From NCBI GenBank assembly GCA_937880585.1, contig CALFMR010000154.1:1-8401 (forward strand): a DNA stretch of 8,401 nucleotides, given 5' to 3'. Origin of the DNA: an uncultured Acidobacteriota bacterium (lineage in GTDB: Bacteria > Acidobacteriota > Vicinamibacteria > Vicinamibacterales > SCN-69-37). Below are positions 1 to 6,077 of the stretch, piece after piece. The notes under the pieces were generated by a model, which saw only the letters and a list, made by a program, of their open reading frames with translations, was not told the origin of the DNA and ran no database searches. The translations under genes were made by a program, and so were the position numbers. Each line of letters starts with the position of its first letter. The stretch's first letter is position 1.

Positions 1-1128
1 GGCGACGAGCGTGTCCCAGCACTGCGGCAGGTCCTGCGCGACGCCGCCGATGCGGAACCAGTTCGGGTGCATGCGCGCGCCGCAGATGGCTTCGATCAGG
101 CCGAACAGCCGCTCGCGGTCGGTGAACATGTAGAAGACCGGCGAGAGCGCGCCGAGGTCCTGCGCGAACGTGCCGTACCAGACGAGGTGACTCGCGATCC
201 GGAACAGCTCGCACAGCATGATCCGGATGACCTTGACGCGATCGGGCACCTCGATACCGGCGAGCGCTTCGACTGCCAGCAGATACGGCAGGTTGTTCAT
301 CACGCCGCCGAGGTAGTCCACCCGGTCGGTGTAGGGAATGTAGGTGTGCCACGACTGGCGTTCGCCCATCTTCTCGGCGCCGCGGTGGTGATAGCCGATG
401 TCGGGGATCGCGTTGACGATCTCTTCGCCGCGAAGCTGCAGCACGATGCGCAGCACGCCGTGCGTGCCGGGGTGCTGCGGCCCGAGATTGAGGAACATGA
501 AGTCCTCGTCGCCGCCGCTGCGTGCGAGGCCCCAGCGTTCGGGATCGAAGCGCAGCGCGTTCTCCTCGTCCTCGACGCGCGACTCGGGCATCTGGAACGG
601 GCCCATCTCGGTGGCGCGCGAGGGATGATCCTTGCGGAGGGGATGGCCGCTCCACGTCGGCGGCAGCAGGATCCGCGCGAGATGCGGGTGGCCGGCGAAG
701 CCGATCCCGAACATGTCCCATGCTTCGCGTTCGTACCAGTCGGCCGCCGGCCACAAGTCCGTGATCGTTGGGATGTCGTCGTCGGTGCCGAGCGGGACCT
801 TGAAACGCAGGTCCGCGTTCCGGTCGTACGACCGCAGGTGATAGACGACCGTGAAGTCGCGCGCCTCGCGATCGCCGCCGCCGGCGCGCGTCCGTTCGTC
901 GATCGCGGTCAGGTCGTAGAGCACGCGGTAGCCGAGCGTCTGCCGGGCGGGACCGAGCACGTCGCGCGCGCGATCGCGCGGGACCCACGCCGTCGGAATG
1001 CCGTCGCGCGTCGCTTCGCGGACGAACGAGATACCGGGCGCGAGCGCGGCGAGGTCGTCGAAGACATCCGCGGCGCGAGGCGGCGCCGGAGGCGGAGGGG
1101 CGAGTGCGGGGGGGCGGGGATTGGGCAT
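1..1128 (-). CDS. nuoCD: Fused NADH-quinone oxidoreductase subunit C/D (NuoCD), partial
   Basis: This encodes the peripheral-arm subunits C and D of complex I as one polypeptide. NuoD helps form the quinone-binding pocket next to cluster N2 of NuoB. The frame is open from an ATG at 1128 to the left edge, giving 376 residues, so the C-terminal part of the D domain is missing. The first ~20 residues are Pro/Ala-rich. The NuoC domain follows and includes YEREAWDMFGI and a GHPLRKDHP motif near residues 160-170. After a short linker the NuoD domain begins with NLGPQHPGTHG near residue 214, then GYHHRGAEKMGE and YTDRVDYLGG. These motifs closely resemble E. coli NuoCD as I remember it, and fusion of C and D is known in that clade. 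The gene starts 13 nt after the nuoB stop, with no strong Shine-Dalgarno, which suggests translational coupling in the nuoA-B-CD operon. The family call is very secure; the exact start is moderately so. Confidence 0.96.
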   Translation of the reverse strand, partial: MPNPRPPALAPPPPAPPRAADVFDDLAALAPGISFVREATRDGIPTAWVPRDRARDVLGPARQTLGYRVLYDLTAIDERTRAGGGDREARDFTVVYHLRSYDRNADLRFKVPLGTDDDIPTITDLWPAADWYEREAWDMFGIGFAGHPHLARILLPPTWSGHPLRKDHPSRATEMGPFQMPESRVEDEENALRFDPERWGLARSGGDEDFMFLNLGPQHPGTHGVLRIVLQLRGEEIVNAIPDIGYHHRGAEKMGERQSWHTYIPYTDRVDYLGGVMNNLPYLLAVEALAGIEVPDRVKVIRIMLCELFRIASHLVWYGTFAQDLGALSPVFYMFTDRERLFGLIEAICGARMHPNWFRIGGVAQDLPQCWDTLVA

Positions 1129-1141
1129 GTTGGCTGCCGGT

Positions 1142-1777
1142 TCAGACGCCGTCGGGCGAACGCAGCGATGTCGTCCGCTGCCGCGCGTCGCGCTTGCGAT
1201 CGCGGTTCGAGGGCATGGTCGGACGGTGGACGCGCTGCGAGCCGACCGTCCAGCTCAACGGCCGCTGTTCACCGCCGACGAGGTCCTGCAACAGCAGGAG
1301 CCCTTCGGCGAAGGCATCGGGGCGCGGCGGGCAGCCCGGCACGTAGACGTCGACCGGCAGGAACGTGTCCACGCCCTGGACCACGCTGTAGATGTCGTAC
1401 ATGCCGCCGGAGTTCGCGCACGAGCCCATCGAGATGACCCAGCGGGGCGCCATCATCTGTTCATAGAGTTGCTGGATGATGGGCGCCATCTTGATGAACA
1501 CCGTGCCGGCGATCACCATGAGGTCCGCTTCGCGCGGCGTGCCGCGGATCACTTCCGCGCCGAAGCGCGCGATGTCGTACTTGCTCGTCAGGCTGGTCGC
1601 CATCTCGACGTAGCAGCACGACAGCCCGAAGTTGAACGGCCAGATCGACGACTTGCGTCCCCAGGCGACGAGATCCCGCAGGCGCGTCATCACGAGCGTG
1701 CGCTCGACCGCCTCGTCCCAGCCCGTGCGGCCATCGTCGTTCGGTGTCGACCGGGCGGGCGTCAGCGACCATCGCAT
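1142..1777 (-). CDS. nuoB: NADH-quinone oxidoreductase subunit B (NuoB)
   Basis: This 211-residue protein is the complex I subunit that carries the terminal 4Fe-4S cluster N2, which passes electrons to quinone. All four expected ligands are visible: the tandem cysteines C54-C55 in FGLSCCYVEM, C120 in MGSCANSGG and C149 in PGCPPRPDA. The ATG at 1777 is preferred because GGGAGG (1788-1783 on the minus strand) lies 5 nt upstream and because the start overlaps the nuoA stop by one base (TGATG), a typical coupling arrangement. The frame stays open upstream to 2278, but that part is antisense-like and overlaps nuoA. The conserved core ends near residue 170. The last ~40 residues form a very basic Arg/Ser/Thr-rich tail with no recognisable motif. 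It lies between nuoA and nuoCD in the same operon. Confidence 0.97.
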   Translation of the reverse strand: MRWSLTPARSTPNDDGRTGWDEAVERTLVMTRLRDLVAWGRKSSIWPFNFGLSCCYVEMATSLTSKYDIARFGAEVIRGTPREADLMVIAGTVFIKMAPIIQQLYEQMMAPRWVISMGSCANSGGMYDIYSVVQGVDTFLPVDVYVPGCPPRPDAFAEGLLLLQDLVGGEQRPLSWTVGSQRVHRPTMPSNRDRKRDARQRTTSLRSPDGV

Positions 1778-2166
1778 CAGAGCCTCCCGTCGCCGCGACC
1801 GGCGCGTCCGCGACCCTGTGGCGCGAGGGCGAGCGCGCCTCCGCGCCAGACGTAGGCGAGCGCGGCCGCCAGCGCGACGACGAACACGAGGCCGTCGATG
1901 TAGCCCGTCCAGCCGATGTCGCGGAGCGCGACGGCCCATGCGAAAAGAAATGCGGCTTCGAGGTCGAAGATGACGAAGAGCGCGGCCAACAGGTAGAAGC
2001 TGACGCCGAATCGCAGCCGCGCCGACCCGGTGGAGGCGACGCCCGATTCGTACGGCAGCCCCGTTGCCCGCTCGCGGTGGCGCTCGCCGAGCAGCGCGGA
2101 CACGGCGAGCAACGCCGCGGCGAGAAGCACCACGATGCCGACGTACGCCGCCAATGGCCAGAACAT
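1777..2166 (-). CDS. nuoA: NADH-quinone oxidoreductase subunit A (NuoA)
   Basis: This is a small membrane subunit at the junction of the peripheral and membrane arms of complex I. The 129-residue protein has three predicted membrane helices (about residues 4-26, 54-80 and 88-107). It has the family signature PYESG (residues 38-42) in the loop after helix 1 and FDLEAAFLFAWA (67-78) in helix 2, whose acidic residues are characteristic of NuoA. The ATG at 2166 is chosen over upstream starts (the frame is open to 2262) because AGGAGG lies at 2182-2177 on the minus strand, 10 nt upstream, and because the protein then begins just before helix 1 at the usual family length. The last ~20 residues are Gly/Arg-rich. 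It is the first gene of the nuoA-B-CD operon, and its stop overlaps the nuoB start. Confidence 0.95.
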   Translation of the reverse strand: MFWPLAAYVGIVVLLAAALLAVSALLGERHRERATGLPYESGVASTGSARLRFGVSFYLLAALFVIFDLEAAFLFAWAVALRDIGWTGYIDGLVFVVALAAALAYVWRGGALALAPQGRGRAGRGDGRL

Positions 2167-2428
2167 CGCGAGCGATCCTCCTACTCCGGCGGCCCTCGTC
2201 GCTCGGCTCCGAGTCATCTTCGCGTCGGCCGCACGACACCGGCAATGGTGCATTTGTTGCACTGGTCGGGACAGTCATCCCGGCACGCGTGCGCCGATCG
2301 CGTCACATCGACGCCGCGTCTTCGCGCGTGTTTGTCAACTCTCTTGTGGACGGCGGTGGACCGGGGTGCCCTGCCAGTCTGGGCGCGAGCCCTTCGGCAG
2401 CGATCGAGGGACCAAGGGGGCGGACGTG
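2167..2428. promoter_or_regulatory. Divergent intergenic region between nuoA and a PAS-LuxR gene
   Basis: This 262-bp stretch should hold the promoters of both the nuo operon (leftward) and the regulator (rightward). Read on the minus strand, a perfect TTGACA lies at 2338-2333, but the hexamer 17 bp downstream (GGCGTC) is a poor -10, so I do not call a promoter there. Two neighbouring dyads stand out: GTGCA-TTTGT-TGCAC at 2248-2262 and CGGGA-CAGTCA-TCCCG at 2267-2282. They could be operator half-sites or leader hairpins. A GGGGG-type Shine-Dalgarno at 2416-2420 serves the regulator. No credible small gene is visible. Confidence 0.45.
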
Positions 2429-3082
2429 ATGCTCGACGGTGATCTCTTCGCGTTGCTGGAGCACACGGCAGACGCGGCGTTCGCGGTCACCGACGGCGGT
2501 GAGATCTGCTCGTGGAATGCCGGGGCCGAAGCGCTGTTCGGTCTCGCTCGCGATGCCGTCGTCGGCCGCACGTGTTTCGAAGTCTTCCACGGCCGCGGGC
2601 CGCTCGGCACGCTCGTGTGTACCGAGCGCTGTCAGGTGCGGGACTGCGCCGCGCGTCACATGGCGATTCCCGACTTCGATCTCGAGGTGGACACCTGCGC
2701 GGGCGGGCGGCTCTGGGTGAACATGTCGACGATCGTGCACGAGGATCCGAGGACCGGACGCCGCCGGATCGTTCACCTGGCCCGCAGCGTCGAGGATCGC
2801 AAGCGGACCGAGGCGGTCGTGCAGCGCATGCTGGTCGTCTCGAAGCAACTGGCGGACATCTCGGATCAGGCCGCGCGGCCGGCGCCGGTCGCACCGCTGT
2901 CAGAGCAGGAGCACCGCGTGCTTCGCGGCCTGTCGGAGGGCAAGCGTCCGGCAGACCTCGCGAGGGAGCTGGCGATCAGTCCACAGACGCTCCGCAATCA
3001 CCTGCACCACGTCAACCAGAAGCTCGGCACGCACAGCCGGCTCGAAGCCGTCACGCACGCGATCCGCCGGCAGTTGATTTAG
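2429..3082 (+). CDS. PAS domain / LuxR-type HTH transcriptional regulator with Cys cluster
   Basis: This 217-residue protein is probably a one-component sensor-regulator. Residues ~5-120 form a PAS domain, with ITS-like features such as ICSWNAGAEALFG (26-38) and the closing RRIVHLARSVEDRK (111-124). A short helical linker follows to ~residue 155. A GerE/LuxR-family DNA-binding HTH then spans residues ~157-217, with LSEQEHRVL and the recognition-helix region ISPQTLRNHLHHVNQKLG. The PAS domain has cysteines at 49, 64, 68 and 73 (plus 27 and 90), a spacing that could bind a metal or act as a thiol switch. No receiver domain or membrane segment is seen. The ATG at 2429 is chosen because GGGGG (2416-2420) lies 8 nt upstream; GTG at 2426 is an alternative, and the frame extends open to 2030 without protein-like sequence. 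It is divergent from nuoA, so control of nuo is possible but unproven. Confidence 0.88.
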   Translation: MLDGDLFALLEHTADAAFAVTDGGEICSWNAGAEALFGLARDAVVGRTCFEVFHGRGPLGTLVCTERCQVRDCAARHMAIPDFDLEVDTCAGGRLWVNMSTIVHEDPRTGRRRIVHLARSVEDRKRTEAVVQRMLVVSKQLADISDQAARPAPVAPLSEQEHRVLRGLSEGKRPADLARELAISPQTLRNHLHHVNQKLGTHSRLEAVTHAIRRQLI

Positions 3083-3167
3083 GGCGCGCCCGAGAACTTC
3101 GAACCGCGAACGGACGAGGCGCCGTCGGCGCGTCTGGCTTCGAACGTCTGACTTTCGCAGAGTGGCG

Positions 3168-3545
3168 TCAGCTGCGCGACGCCCGATCGGCCAGCGTCAA
3201 TCCGCCATCGAGGGCCGAGTCGACGACGTACTCGTGTCCCGAGCGGCAGGTGAGCTCGATTTCGGTCGGCACCGCCGACTCGCGCGTGATCGCCAGACGC
3301 GATCCGCACTCGGGCACGCGACACGTGAAGAACGCGAGCTCACCGACAATGTCCGGCGTCAGGGGACCGGAGAGCCGCTGCTTCCACGCCTTCGCGCAGG
3401 GAAAGCACACGGAGGGCGACGTATCGGGCGTGGTGTTGAAATTGTCGCCGCGCTTGTGCGCGCCGACGCCGCTCGTATCGCGGAACGTGAAGACGAGCGG
3501 TTCATCGCAATCGGGACACGTGAACACGAGGGACTCGTCGGGCAT
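3168..3545 (-). CDS. Small Cys-rich, probably zinc-binding protein of unknown function
   Basis: I do not recognise this 125-residue protein as a named family. It contains paired cysteines typical of zinc ribbons: CPDC at residues 10-13 and CFPC at 47-50, probably one knuckle pair. C75 and C80 (CRVPEC) with C100 and H104 (CRSGH) may form a second site. There is no signal peptide or membrane segment, so it should be cytoplasmic. The ATG at 3545 is supported by a GGAGGT sequence just upstream; the frame stays open to 3647, but that Arg-rich extension overlaps the end of the AhpD-like gene and looks spurious. It starts 22 bp after the AhpD-like gene on the same strand, so the two are probably co-transcribed. 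It converges with the PAS-LuxR gene across 85 bp. DNA/RNA binding or metal handling are possible roles, but the sequence does not decide. Confidence 0.75.
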   Translation of the reverse strand: MPDESLVFTCPDCDEPLVFTFRDTSGVGAHKRGDNFNTTPDTSPSVCFPCAKAWKQRLSGPLTPDIVGELAFFTCRVPECGSRLAITRESAVPTEIELTCRSGHEYVVDSALDGGLTLADRASRS

Positions 3546-3567
3546 GGGACCTCCGGTGAAACGAGCG

Positions 3568-4053
3568 CTACGTCGTCTGGGCCGGCGCGGCCGTGCCGGT
3601 TTCGCGCGTACGGTACCGTCCCGGCACCGAACGCATCGAAATCGCAAGACGATTCCACAGGTTGATGACGCCGGCCAGGTACGTCAGGTCGACGATTTCT
3701 TTCTCGCTGTAGTGCGCTTTCAGCTCGTCGTACACCGCGTCGGGGACGTGCGTCTCGGAGACGCGCGTCACCGCCTCGATCCAGGCGAGCGCGGCGCGTT
3801 CACGGTCGGTGAAGAACGGCGTCTCGCGCCAGGCGTCGAGCGCGTAGAGGCGCTGCTCGGTCTCGCCGAGCGCGCGCGCGTCGATCGTGTGCATGTCGAT
3901 GCAGAACGCGCAGCCGTTGATCTGCGAGGCGCGCGTCTTCAAGAGGTGCAGCAGCTTGTGATCCAGGCCGCAGGAACGGAGATAGCCTTCGAGCGCGCCC
4001 ATCGCCTGAAGGGCTTCGGGGGCGAATTTGCGATAGTCGATACGTGGCGTCAT
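3568..4053 (-). CDS. AhpD-like / carboxymuconolactone decarboxylase family protein
   Basis: This 161-residue protein belongs to the alkylhydroperoxidase AhpD-like fold. The family signature INGCAFCIDMH (residues 45-55) carries a CxxC (C48, C51) and a following His (H55), the redox-active arrangement used by AhpD-type thiol peroxidases. A second conserved block, LDAWRETPFFTDRERAALAW (72-91), is characteristic of the larger subgroup of this family. Genuine CMD enzymes of aromatic catabolism lack the CxxC, so a thiol-dependent peroxidase or reductase role is more likely than decarboxylation; the substrate is unknown. The ATG at 4053 has only a weak GAGA upstream, but it gives the usual length and N-terminus. 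It is followed by the small Cys-rich gene (22-bp gap) and is divergent from the aquaporin gene. Confidence 0.9.
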   Translation of the reverse strand: MTPRIDYRKFAPEALQAMGALEGYLRSCGLDHKLLHLLKTRASQINGCAFCIDMHTIDARALGETEQRLYALDAWRETPFFTDRERAALAWIEAVTRVSETHVPDAVYDELKAHYSEKEIVDLTYLAGVINLWNRLAISMRSVPGRYRTRETGTAAPAQTT

Positions 4054-4180
4054 GGTCGTCTCGTGATTGCCGGCCGCGAGGACTGTGTACGGGCCGTCCG
4101 CACGATCCTATCGCGCCACGCGCGGGATGGCGGCGTTGTCGTTGCCGGCGCGCGCGCGGCGCGGATGCTCGGATGGCTGC

Positions 4181-4214
4181 GGTATACTCCGGCGGCTTTT
4201 TGCCGGCCAAGGAG
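4181..4214 (+). promoter_or_regulatory. Putative promoter -10, leader hairpin and RBS of the aquaporin gene
   Basis: TATACT at 4183-4188 matches a -10 consensus at 5 of 6 bases. No convincing -35 lies 16-18 bp upstream. Directly downstream is an inverted repeat, CCGGC (4189-4193) and GCCGG (4202-4206), around a T-rich loop, followed by AAGGAG (4209-4214), 6 nt before the ATG. The same order of elements occurs before the gene at 6078. Transcription from here would give a leader of roughly 25 nt. Confidence 0.5.
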
Positions 4215-4220
4215 TTGTCC

Positions 4221-4997
4221 ATGCCGCCCGGGACCGTCCGTGAAGCGCTTGCCGAGTTCCTCGGCACGTTCGTGCTCATCATTTTCGGCGTCGGCGTCGT
4301 CGCGCAGGTCGTGCTGAGCGGCCAAGCCTCGGGCACGTATCTCTCCATCAATATTGGATGGGGCCTCGCGGTCACGATGGGGTGCTACGTCGCGGGCGGC
4401 GTGTCGGGCGCGCACCTCAACCCGGCCGTGACGATTGCGCTCGCGGCGCACCGCGGCTTCGACTGGCGCAAGGTCGCGCCGTACATCGTCGCGCAGTTCG
4501 CCGGCGCGTTCGTCGCGTCGGTCGTCGTCTATCTCACGTATCACGAGGCGTTGAACGCGTTCGACGGCGGCGTGCGGCAGATCGTCGGCGCGCACGGGAC
4601 GGCGGGGATCTGGGCGACGTATCCGCAGCCGTTCCTCAGTACGTTCCCGGGCGGTGTCATCGATCAGGTCGTCGGCACCGCGCTGCTCGTGGGCGTGATC
4701 TTCGGCATCACCGACACGCGCAACTCGGCGCCGTCGCCGGGTGTCGTGCCGATTGTCGTCGGCCTGCTGGTCCTGACCATCGGTGCGACGTTCGGCTTCA
4801 ACTCGGGCTACGCGATCAACCCCGCGCGCGACTTCGCGCCGCGCCTGTTCACCGCGATCGCCGGATGGGGAAGCGACGTCTTCCGCGCCGGTCACGCCTG
4901 GTGGTGGGTGCCGATTGTCGGCCCGGTCCTGGGCGGCTTCATCGGCGGATGGGTGTACGACGTGTTCGTCGGCCGCCGGTTTCCAGCGGCGAGCTGA
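4221..4997 (+). CDS. Aquaglyceroporin (MIP family, GlpF/AQP3-like)
   Basis: This 258-residue inner-membrane channel should conduct glycerol, water and possibly other small neutral solutes. It has six predicted membrane helices and the two half-helix NPA motifs: HLNPAV (residues 65-70) and INPARD (199-204). The Asp after the second NPAR (D204) marks the glycerol-conducting branch rather than water-only aquaporins. By alignment from memory, the selectivity filter would be W47, Y197 and R203; E. coli GlpF has Trp, Phe and Arg. Several stretches, such as GTAGI.ATYP (126-135), GFNSGYA (192-198) and the WWWVPIV segment (227-233), are very close to animal AQP3 as I remember it. The usual Gly after RDF is Ala here. 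The ATG at 4221 follows AAGGAG with 6-nt spacing. No glpK or glpD is adjacent, so its link to glycerol catabolism is unproven. A bactofilin gene follows after 39 bp. Confidence 0.93.
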   Translation: MPPGTVREALAEFLGTFVLIIFGVGVVAQVVLSGQASGTYLSINIGWGLAVTMGCYVAGGVSGAHLNPAVTIALAAHRGFDWRKVAPYIVAQFAGAFVASVVVYLTYHEALNAFDGGVRQIVGAHGTAGIWATYPQPFLSTFPGGVIDQVVGTALLVGVIFGITDTRNSAPSPGVVPIVVGLLVLTIGATFGFNSGYAINPARDFAPRLFTAIAGWGSDVFRAGHAWWWVPIVGPVLGGFIGGWVYDVFVGRRFPAAS

Positions 4998-5036
4998 CGC
5001 GGCGACGCGTCCGGCGCCGTGCGACAATCGGCAGTC

Positions 5037-5411
5037 ATGAGCACGCTGGGCAAGACGATTCAGGTCAAAGGCGAACTGCGCGCGTTCGAGGACATCACGA
5101 TCGAGGGCCTCGTCGAAGGCCCGCTGTTCTGCGAAAGCTTCGCGGTCGTGCTCGGGCCCTCCGCCGACGTCCGGGGCGACGTCTTGGCGCGCGACATCAC
5201 CGTGTTCGGCCGCGTCACCGGACAGCTCATCGCCACCGACGTCGTCGACGTGCGGCCGGACGCAAACGTCACCGGCCAGGTCATGTCGAAGCGCTTCATC
5301 CTCGACCCGGCCGCGTACTTCGCCGGCCGTGTCGAACCGCAGCACCTCGAGGCGGCCATGCGGGTCGCCAAGTTCCACCAGCGCAAGCGCGACGCCGCCG
5401 CCGGCGAGTAA
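5037..5411 (+). CDS. Bactofilin family polymer-forming protein
   Basis: This 124-residue protein is a bactofilin (CcmA/DUF583), a cytoskeletal protein that polymerises into filaments and usually acts in cell shape, polarity or envelope organisation. The repeating short beta segments of the family's right-handed beta-helix are visible from residue ~8 to ~105 (KTIQVKGELRAFEDITIEG, then VRGDVLARDITVFGRVTG and DVRPDANVTGQV). A short N-terminal stub and a charged C-terminal tail flank this core, as is usual. The ATG at 5037 is chosen because the protein then begins right before the beta-helix. There is no Shine-Dalgarno; GACAAT (5022-5027) lies only 9 nt upstream. It sits between the aquaporin and the DinB-like gene on the same strand, 36 bp before the latter. 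No peptidase M23 partner, common beside bactofilins, is present here. Confidence 0.93.
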   Translation: MSTLGKTIQVKGELRAFEDITIEGLVEGPLFCESFAVVLGPSADVRGDVLARDITVFGRVTGQLIATDVVDVRPDANVTGQVMSKRFILDPAAYFAGRVEPQHLEAAMRVAKFHQRKRDAAAGE

Positions 5412-5447
5412 CGCACGCGCCAGCCGCGCGCGGCGAAGGAGACTGTC

Positions 5448-5960
5448 GTGGCCCTGAAACTCACGGACCAGTTCCTGGCTGAGCTCGACGTTGAAGCGGC
5501 CGCCACGCGGCGTGTGCTCGAGCGCGTGCCCGAAGGGCGCGACGACTGGAAACCGCATCCCAAGTCGATGCCCCTGGGACGGTTGGCGCAACTCGTCGCC
5601 GAGATGCCGGGGTGGGTCGCGATGACGATCGATCAGAACGAGCTCGACGTCATGAGCGGCGAAGGCCGCGCCCGGCCCGTGCTGACGACGACGCGCGAAC
5701 GGCTGGAGGCGCTGGAGAAGAGCGTGGCCGCCGCGCGCGATGCGTTGACGCGCACGACGGACGATCACCTGATGACGAACTGGCGGATGCTCGCCGGCGG
5801 GACGCTCGTGTCCGAGGAGCCGCGCTATCTCGTGCTGCGACACTCCGTCTTCAATCACCTCGCGCATCACCGCGGCCAGTTGACGGTATACCTGCGGCTG
5901 AACGACGAGCCGGTGCCATCGGTCTACGGGCCGACGGCCGACGACAGCCGCTTCGCCTGA
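5448..5960 (+). CDS. DinB family protein (putative thiol-dependent / metal-binding four-helix bundle)
   Basis: This 170-residue protein has the features of the DinB/YfiT four-helix-bundle superfamily. The family hallmark NHLAHHRGQL is at residues 136-145, with H137, H140 and H141 as likely metal ligands. Other conserved pieces are the WKPHPKSMPLGRLA segment (34-47) and the C-terminal VPSVYGPTADD. Members include mycothiol- and bacillithiol-dependent transferases, but many are uncharacterised, so no reaction can be assigned. Many relatives have a His on helix 2 shortly after LGRLA as another metal ligand. Here that stretch reads AQLVAEMPGW, without a His, so the metal site may be altered or built differently. 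The GTG start at 5448 is supported by AAGGAG at 5436-5441, 6 nt upstream. It may share a transcript with the bactofilin gene. Confidence 0.9.
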   Translation: MALKLTDQFLAELDVEAAATRRVLERVPEGRDDWKPHPKSMPLGRLAQLVAEMPGWVAMTIDQNELDVMSGEGRARPVLTTTRERLEALEKSVAAARDALTRTTDDHLMTNWRMLAGGTLVSEEPRYLVLRHSVFNHLAHHRGQLTVYLRLNDEPVPSVYGPTADDSRFA

Positions 5961-6034
5961 GCGGCCGACAGGCGGCGCAGTTGCCACGCGCGATGCGAGT
6001 CCGCGCGGAGTGCCGGCATCCACGCACCGGCCTT

Positions 6035-6073
6035 GTATACTCTCGGTCGCTTCATTCAGCCGAGATTCGAGGT
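6035..6073 (+). promoter_or_regulatory. Putative promoter -10, leader hairpin and RBS of the transglutaminase gene
   Basis: TATACT at 6036-6041 resembles a -10 element; the -35 is not convincing. It is followed by CTCGG (6042-6046) and CCGAG (6060-6064), an inverted repeat with a 13-nt loop, and then GAGGT (6069-6073), 4 nt before the ATG at 6078. The order matches that upstream of the aquaporin gene. The rest of the 5961-6077 gap shows nothing else I can support. Confidence 0.5.
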
Positions 6074-6077
6074 CGGA

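Noticed and set aside
67..1437. A 456-codon open frame on the plus strand
   Set aside because: It is antisense to nuoCD and nuoB, whose minus-strand proteins are unmistakable; this frame has no recognisable motif.
2310..2338. TTGACA on the minus strand at 2338-2333 as the nuo promoter -35
   Set aside because: The hexamer at 17 bp (GGCGTC) does not resemble a -10, so the match alone is not enough.
3113..3134. GCGCC-GTC-GGCGC hairpin between the convergent PAS-LuxR and Cys-rich genes as a terminator
   Set aside because: The stem is only 5 bp with a 3-nt loop and no T-tract follows on either strand, so it is not a convincing terminator.
3097..3145. CTTCGAAC repeated at 3097-3104 and 3138-3145
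   Set aside because: Eight-base repeats containing the palindrome TTCGAA are easily expected by chance, and no larger structure supports them.
2512..4317. A 601-codon open frame on the plus strand
   Set aside because: It crosses the PAS-LuxR gene in another frame and runs antisense to two real minus-strand genes; its protein is Arg-rich and shows no domain.
4050..6023. A 657-codon open frame on the minus strand
   Set aside because: It lies antisense to the well-supported aquaporin, bactofilin and DinB genes, and its composition (Arg, Ala, Asp, His rich) is typical of antisense reading in GC-rich DNA.
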